Source of the DNA: Afifella sp. IM 167
GTDB lineage: Bacteria > Pseudomonadota > Alphaproteobacteria > Rhizobiales > Afifellaceae
Direction: 5' to 3'
DNA: 64,000 nucleotides
Assembly (NCBI RefSeq): GCF_020144925.1
Contig: NZ_NSLC01000006.1
Location: 295,181 to 359,180 of the forward strand
In this document: piece after piece, positions 60,957 through 64,000 of the stretch
Layout of the letters: each line of letters opens with the position of its first letter
How positions within the stretch are numbered: the first letter of the stretch is position 1
Program-made: the position numbers and the translations under genes
Notes under the pieces: generated by a model
What the model was told of the DNA's origin: nothing
The model's input: the letters and a program-made list of their open reading frames with translations, nothing else
The model's database searches: none

Positions 60957-62452
60957 AGCGACTGGTTGTAGGCGCCGACTTCCGGGTTCTCGCGCAGGAT
61001 CGCATCGAGCGCGGAGAACATGGCGCGCATGCGTTCCTCCGAAACCGGGCTTTCGACGACGACCACCAGTTCCGGCTTGTTGGACGAGGCGCGCACCAGC
61101 CCCCAGGTGCCGTCGGCGAGCGTCACGCGCGCACCGTTGACGGTCACGATCCCTTTAATCTCTCCCCCCGCCAGCTTCTCGCCGGCCTCGTGCAGGGCCG
61201 CGAGCCGCGCCGTCACCCGCTCGACGACGCCGTATTTCGTCTCGTCGGAGCATTTCGGCGACATGGTCGGAGAGCCCCAGGTCCGCGGCAGGGCCGCATA
61301 GAGGTCGCCGATCGACTTGTCCAGGTTGCGGTCGAGCATCTCCAGAATGGTGATGGCGGTCAGGAGTCCGTCGTCGTAGCCGCGCCCCACCGGTGCGTTG
61401 AAGAAGAAGTGGCCGGACTTCTCGAAACCGGCGAGTGCGCCGCGCTCCTTCACCCGCGCCTTGATGTAGGAATGGCCGGTTTTCCAGTAGTCGGTCTGAG
61501 CCCCGAGGCGCTGCAGCTCCGGATCGGCGGAGAAGAGGCCGGTCGACTTCACGTCGACGACGAACTGCGCGCCTGGATGGATGGAGGCGAGGTCGCGGGC
61601 GAGCATGACCCCGATCTTGTCGGCGAAGATCTCCCTGCCGGCCTCGTCGACGACGCCGCAGCGGTCGCCGTCGCCGTCGAAGGCAAGACCGAGATCGGCG
61701 CCCGTCTCCGTGACCTTGGCTGCCAGCGCGTGCAGCATCGCAAGGTCTTCCGGGTTGGGATTGTGATTCGGGAAGGTGTGGTCGAGCTCGCAGTCGAGGG
61801 GTACGACCTCGCAGCCGATCCTCTCCAGCAGGCCCGGCGCGAAGGCGCCGGCCGTGCCGTTGCCGCAGGCAGCGACCACCTTCAGTTTGCGGGAGAGCCT
61901 GGGCCGCTCGGCGAGTTCGGCGAGATAGGCCTCGGCAAAGCCCGAGACGAACTCGTAGCTGCCGCCGGGCCGCGTGACGGCGGAGCCGGAAAGGACGATC
62001 TCCTTCAGCCGGCTCATTTCGTCGGGGCCGAAGGTGAGCGGCCGGTTGGCGCCCATCTTCACGCCGGTCCAGCCATTGTCGTTATGCGAGGCCGTGACCA
62101 TCGCCACGCAGGGACAATCAAGCGCGAACTGCCCGAAATAGGCCATCGGCGACAGCGCCAGGCCGACATCCTTGACGCGCAGGCCGGCGGCCATCATGCC
62201 GGCGATGAGCGCCAGCTTGATGGAGGCGGAATAGCCCCGGAAGTCATGGCCGGTGACGATATCCGGCCTGACCCCGAGCTCGTGGACGAGCGTGCCGAGC
62301 CCCATCCCGAGCGCCTGCACGCCCATGAGGTTGATCTCCTCGCCGAAGAGCCAGCGCGCGTCGTATTCGCGAAAGCCCGTCGGCTTGACGAGCGGCACGG
62401 TCTCGTAGGCGTAGGAATTGGGTGCGATCTGGGCGAGCGGCTTCGGCAGCAT
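60953..62452 (-). CDS. manB: phosphomannomutase/phosphoglucomutase
   Basis: Interconverts mannose-6-phosphate and mannose-1-phosphate (or the glucose forms), giving the substrate for ManC. The 499-residue four-domain enzyme has the phosphoserine site AMVTASHNDNG (Ser122), the metal loop FDGDGDRCGVVD (about 258-269), the sugar-binding AGFEKSGHFFFN (about 357-368) and the C-terminal phosphate-binding segment VRASSNKPELV. GFREYDARWLFG near residue 26 fits the alphaproteobacterial subgroup. It lies 21 nt after manC on the same strand, so both are one operon. Converges with the last glycosyltransferase. Confidence 0.94.
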   Translation of the reverse strand: MLPKPLAQIAPNSYAYETVPLVKPTGFREYDARWLFGEEINLMGVQALGMGLGTLVHELGVRPDIVTGHDFRGYSASIKLALIAGMMAAGLRVKDVGLALSPMAYFGQFALDCPCVAMVTASHNDNGWTGVKMGANRPLTFGPDEMSRLKEIVLSGSAVTRPGGSYEFVSGFAEAYLAELAERPRLSRKLKVVAACGNGTAGAFAPGLLERIGCEVVPLDCELDHTFPNHNPNPEDLAMLHALAAKVTETGADLGLAFDGDGDRCGVVDEAGREIFADKIGVMLARDLASIHPGAQFVVDVKSTGLFSADPELQRLGAQTDYWKTGHSYIKARVKERGALAGFEKSGHFFFNAPVGRGYDDGLLTAITILEMLDRNLDKSIGDLYAALPRTWGSPTMSPKCSDETKYGVVERVTARLAALHEAGEKLAGGEIKGIVTVNGARVTLADGTWGLVRASSNKPELVVVVESPVSEERMRAMFSALDAILRENPEVGAYNQSL

Positions 62453-62473
62453 GCGGAACCTGGGGCTGGGAAA

Positions 62474-63883
62474 TCAGGTGCGGTTATAGACGTCCTCGAG
62501 CCGGACGATATCGTCCTCGCCGAGATAGGAGCCCGATTGCACCTCGATGAGTTCGAGCGGGATCTTGCCGGGGTTCTCCAGCCGGTGGAGGGCACCGAGC
62601 GGGATGAAGGTCGACTCGTTCTCGCGCACCAGCTTTTCCTCATTTCCCACCGTCACCAGGGCGGCGCCGCGCACGACGACCCAATGCTCGGCGCGATGGA
62701 AATGCTTCTGGAGCGAGAGCTTGCCGCCAGGCTTGACGACGATGCGCTTCACCTGAAAGCGGTCGCCGTGATCGATCCCCTGGTAGGAGCCCCAGGGGCG
62801 AAAGACCTGGGTATGGTCATCCACCTCGTTGCGCCCGCGGCTCTTGAGCTCGGCCACGAGCGAGCGCACCGCCTCGCCCTTGGAGCGATCGAAGACGAGC
62901 GTCGCGTCGCGCGTCTGCACCACGGCGAGGTTCGAGACGCCGACGAGGCACACGAGGTCCTCCGCCGAGACGTAGTTGTTCTGTGCGTCGAGGAAGACGG
63001 CATCGCCACGGGCCGCATTGCCCTCTTCGTCCTTTTCCGTCAGCTCCCACACCGCGTGCCAGGACCCGACATCCGACCAGGCCATGGAGACGGGCACGAC
63101 GCAGGCCGCCTTCGTCTTCTCCATGACGGCGAAGTCGATCGACATCGCCTTTGTCTTGTTGAAGCTCGGCGCATCGAGAACGATGAAGCCGAGGTCGCGC
63201 GTGGACCCGGCGACCGACTGTGCGGCGGCTTCGACGGTTTCCTGATCCAGCTTGGCGTATTCGGCAAGCAGCGTGTCCGCGCGAAAGAGAAAGTTGCCGG
63301 AGTTCCAGAGATAGCCGGCGGCGACGTATTCCTCGGCGCGCGCCGCGTCCGGCTTCTCCACGAAGGCGGAAAGCTCAAGCACGCCCGGCACGGCGCTCTC
63401 CTCGCCGGGCCGGATGTAGCCGTACCCGGTGGCCGGGTAGTCCGGCCGGACACCGAAGGTGACGATCCGGCCGGTTTGTGCGCTTGCGGCCGCCTTTCGC
63501 GCTGCGGCGCGGAAGGCTTCCACGTCACCCACCACATGGTCGGCGGCCAGCACCATCACGAGTGCTTCAGGATCGTCCTCGGCGATGAAATGTGCGCCGG
63601 CGGCGATCGCCGGGCCGGAATCGCGGCGCGAGGGTTCGAGCAGGATCGAGGCCTCCGCGCCAATGACCGAGAGCTGGTCGGCCACCATGTGGCGATAGTC
63701 GTGGCCCGTGACGACGACGGGCTGGGCGAAGAGCTCCGGATCGCTGACGCGGGCGATGGTGTCCTGGAAGGTGGACTGGGTGCCGAAGAGGTTGATGAAC
63801 TGCTTGGGAGCGGAAACCCGGGAAGCCGGCCAGAGGCGCGTCCCGGCGCCGCCGCACATGATAAGGGGGGTAATCCGCGCCAT
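62474..63883 (-). CDS. manC: mannose-1-phosphate guanylyltransferase / mannose-6-phosphate isomerase
   Basis: Bifunctional enzyme making GDP-mannose, with a type II phosphomannose isomerase domain. The 469-residue protein begins ITPLIMCGGAGTRLWPASR (4-22), the nucleotidyltransferase loop, then LAADHVVGD, GYGYIRPG and FVEKPD. The C-terminal cupin (about 355-469) has FRPWGSYQGID, QVKRIVVKPGGKLSLQKHFHRAEHWVVV with metal-binding His residues, and FIPLGALHRLENPG. ATG 63883 was chosen over an upstream in-frame Met because the domain starts there. First gene of the manC-manB operon that supplies Gmd. Confidence 0.95.
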   Translation of the reverse strand: MARITPLIMCGGAGTRLWPASRVSAPKQFINLFGTQSTFQDTIARVSDPELFAQPVVVTGHDYRHMVADQLSVIGAEASILLEPSRRDSGPAIAAGAHFIAEDDPEALVMVLAADHVVGDVEAFRAAARKAAASAQTGRIVTFGVRPDYPATGYGYIRPGEESAVPGVLELSAFVEKPDAARAEEYVAAGYLWNSGNFLFRADTLLAEYAKLDQETVEAAAQSVAGSTRDLGFIVLDAPSFNKTKAMSIDFAVMEKTKAACVVPVSMAWSDVGSWHAVWELTEKDEEGNAARGDAVFLDAQNNYVSAEDLVCLVGVSNLAVVQTRDATLVFDRSKGEAVRSLVAELKSRGRNEVDDHTQVFRPWGSYQGIDHGDRFQVKRIVVKPGGKLSLQKHFHRAEHWVVVRGAALVTVGNEEKLVRENESTFIPLGALHRLENPGKIPLELIEVQSGSYLGEDDIVRLEDVYNRT

Positions 63884-64000
63884 CCTGGCGACACTCCAGA
63901 ACAATTCGCCCGGAGCGATGGCAGCTTTCCGTCGCCTGTTCAACCCGTCTTGTGCTCGGCAGGACCGTCTTCCAGCCGCGGGGAACCGGCATTTCGGGAG
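63884..64000. other. upstream end of window
   Basis: 117 bases upstream of manC. No gene is evident and no clear promoter hexamers were found; the manC promoter is probably here or just beyond the edge. Confidence 0.3.

Noticed and set aside
1..64000. CRISPR arrays, insertion sequences, tRNA-linked islands, toxin-antitoxin or phage-defence genes
   Set aside because: None was seen on either strand. Repeats found are short inverted repeats only, and base composition looks even across the glycan locus apart from small AT-rich gaps.

Overview
The window is a high-GC stretch (roughly two-thirds G+C by eye) of what looks like an alphaproteobacterial, probably Hyphomicrobiales (rhizobia-like), chromosome. 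The basis is the overlapping psd-pssA pair with a short rhizobial-type Psd, a polyhydroxyalkanoic-acid-system small protein, a BigR/SqrR-like ArsR regulator next to a sulfide:quinone oxidoreductase, and dense gene packing with many 1-14 nt overlaps. No rRNA, tRNA, CRISPR array, insertion sequence or phage gene was seen.

Region 1 (1-19.3 kb) is a mixed housekeeping and stress region. It starts with psd-pssA (phosphatidylethanolamine synthesis). A minus-strand operon follows, padR - HlyD adaptor - RND pump, with a 25-bp near-perfect palindrome upstream of padR. Next come a lone TRAP solute-binding protein, a single-domain response regulator, a PHA-system protein, a D-lactate-type dehydrogenase, a short-chain dehydrogenase and an MFS transporter. 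An ArsR-type repressor is divergent from sulfide:quinone oxidoreductase, a DUF2892 membrane protein and a second HlyD/RND pair, which together look like one sulfide-response unit. A small 59-codon-scale orphan gene closes the region.

Region 2 (19.7-33 kb) holds the assembly side of a surface glycan locus on both strands. It has a WecA/WbpL-type initiating transferase next to a CapD/WbpM-type dehydratase, two Wzy/WaaL-like membrane proteins, a UDP-glucuronate decarboxylase, GalE, and a Gtr-like trio: a GtrB-type GT2, a GtrA-type flippase and a large GT-C-like membrane protein.

Region 3 (33.2-60.9 kb) is one long plus-strand run led by a candidate sigma70 promoter. In order it carries a UDP-HexNAc dehydrogenase, a glycosyltransferase, a C-methyltransferase, a Gfo/Idh oxidoreductase, a TylF-type methyltransferase, a Wzx-type flippase, a methyltransferase-like gene, neuB-neuC-neuA, a KpsC/KpsS-like candidate CMP-nonulosonate transferase, more methyl- and glycosyltransferases, gmd-fcl (GDP-L-fucose) and two AsnB-like amidotransferases. 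Converging from the right are manC-manB, which supply GDP-mannose to Gmd. Read together, the locus predicts a Wzx/Wzy-assembled O-antigen or capsule containing a nonulosonic acid, fucose, an N-acetylated hexuronic acid that may be amidated, and many methyl groups. No chain-length regulator, Wza-type exporter or ABC exporter lies inside the window, so the pathway is incomplete here.

Nothing seen proves a wholly new system. The best candidates are the nonulosonate block with its unassigned 577-residue transferase, the sulfide-sensing SQR-RND unit, and the pairing of two amidotransferases with about nine methyltransferases in one glycan locus.
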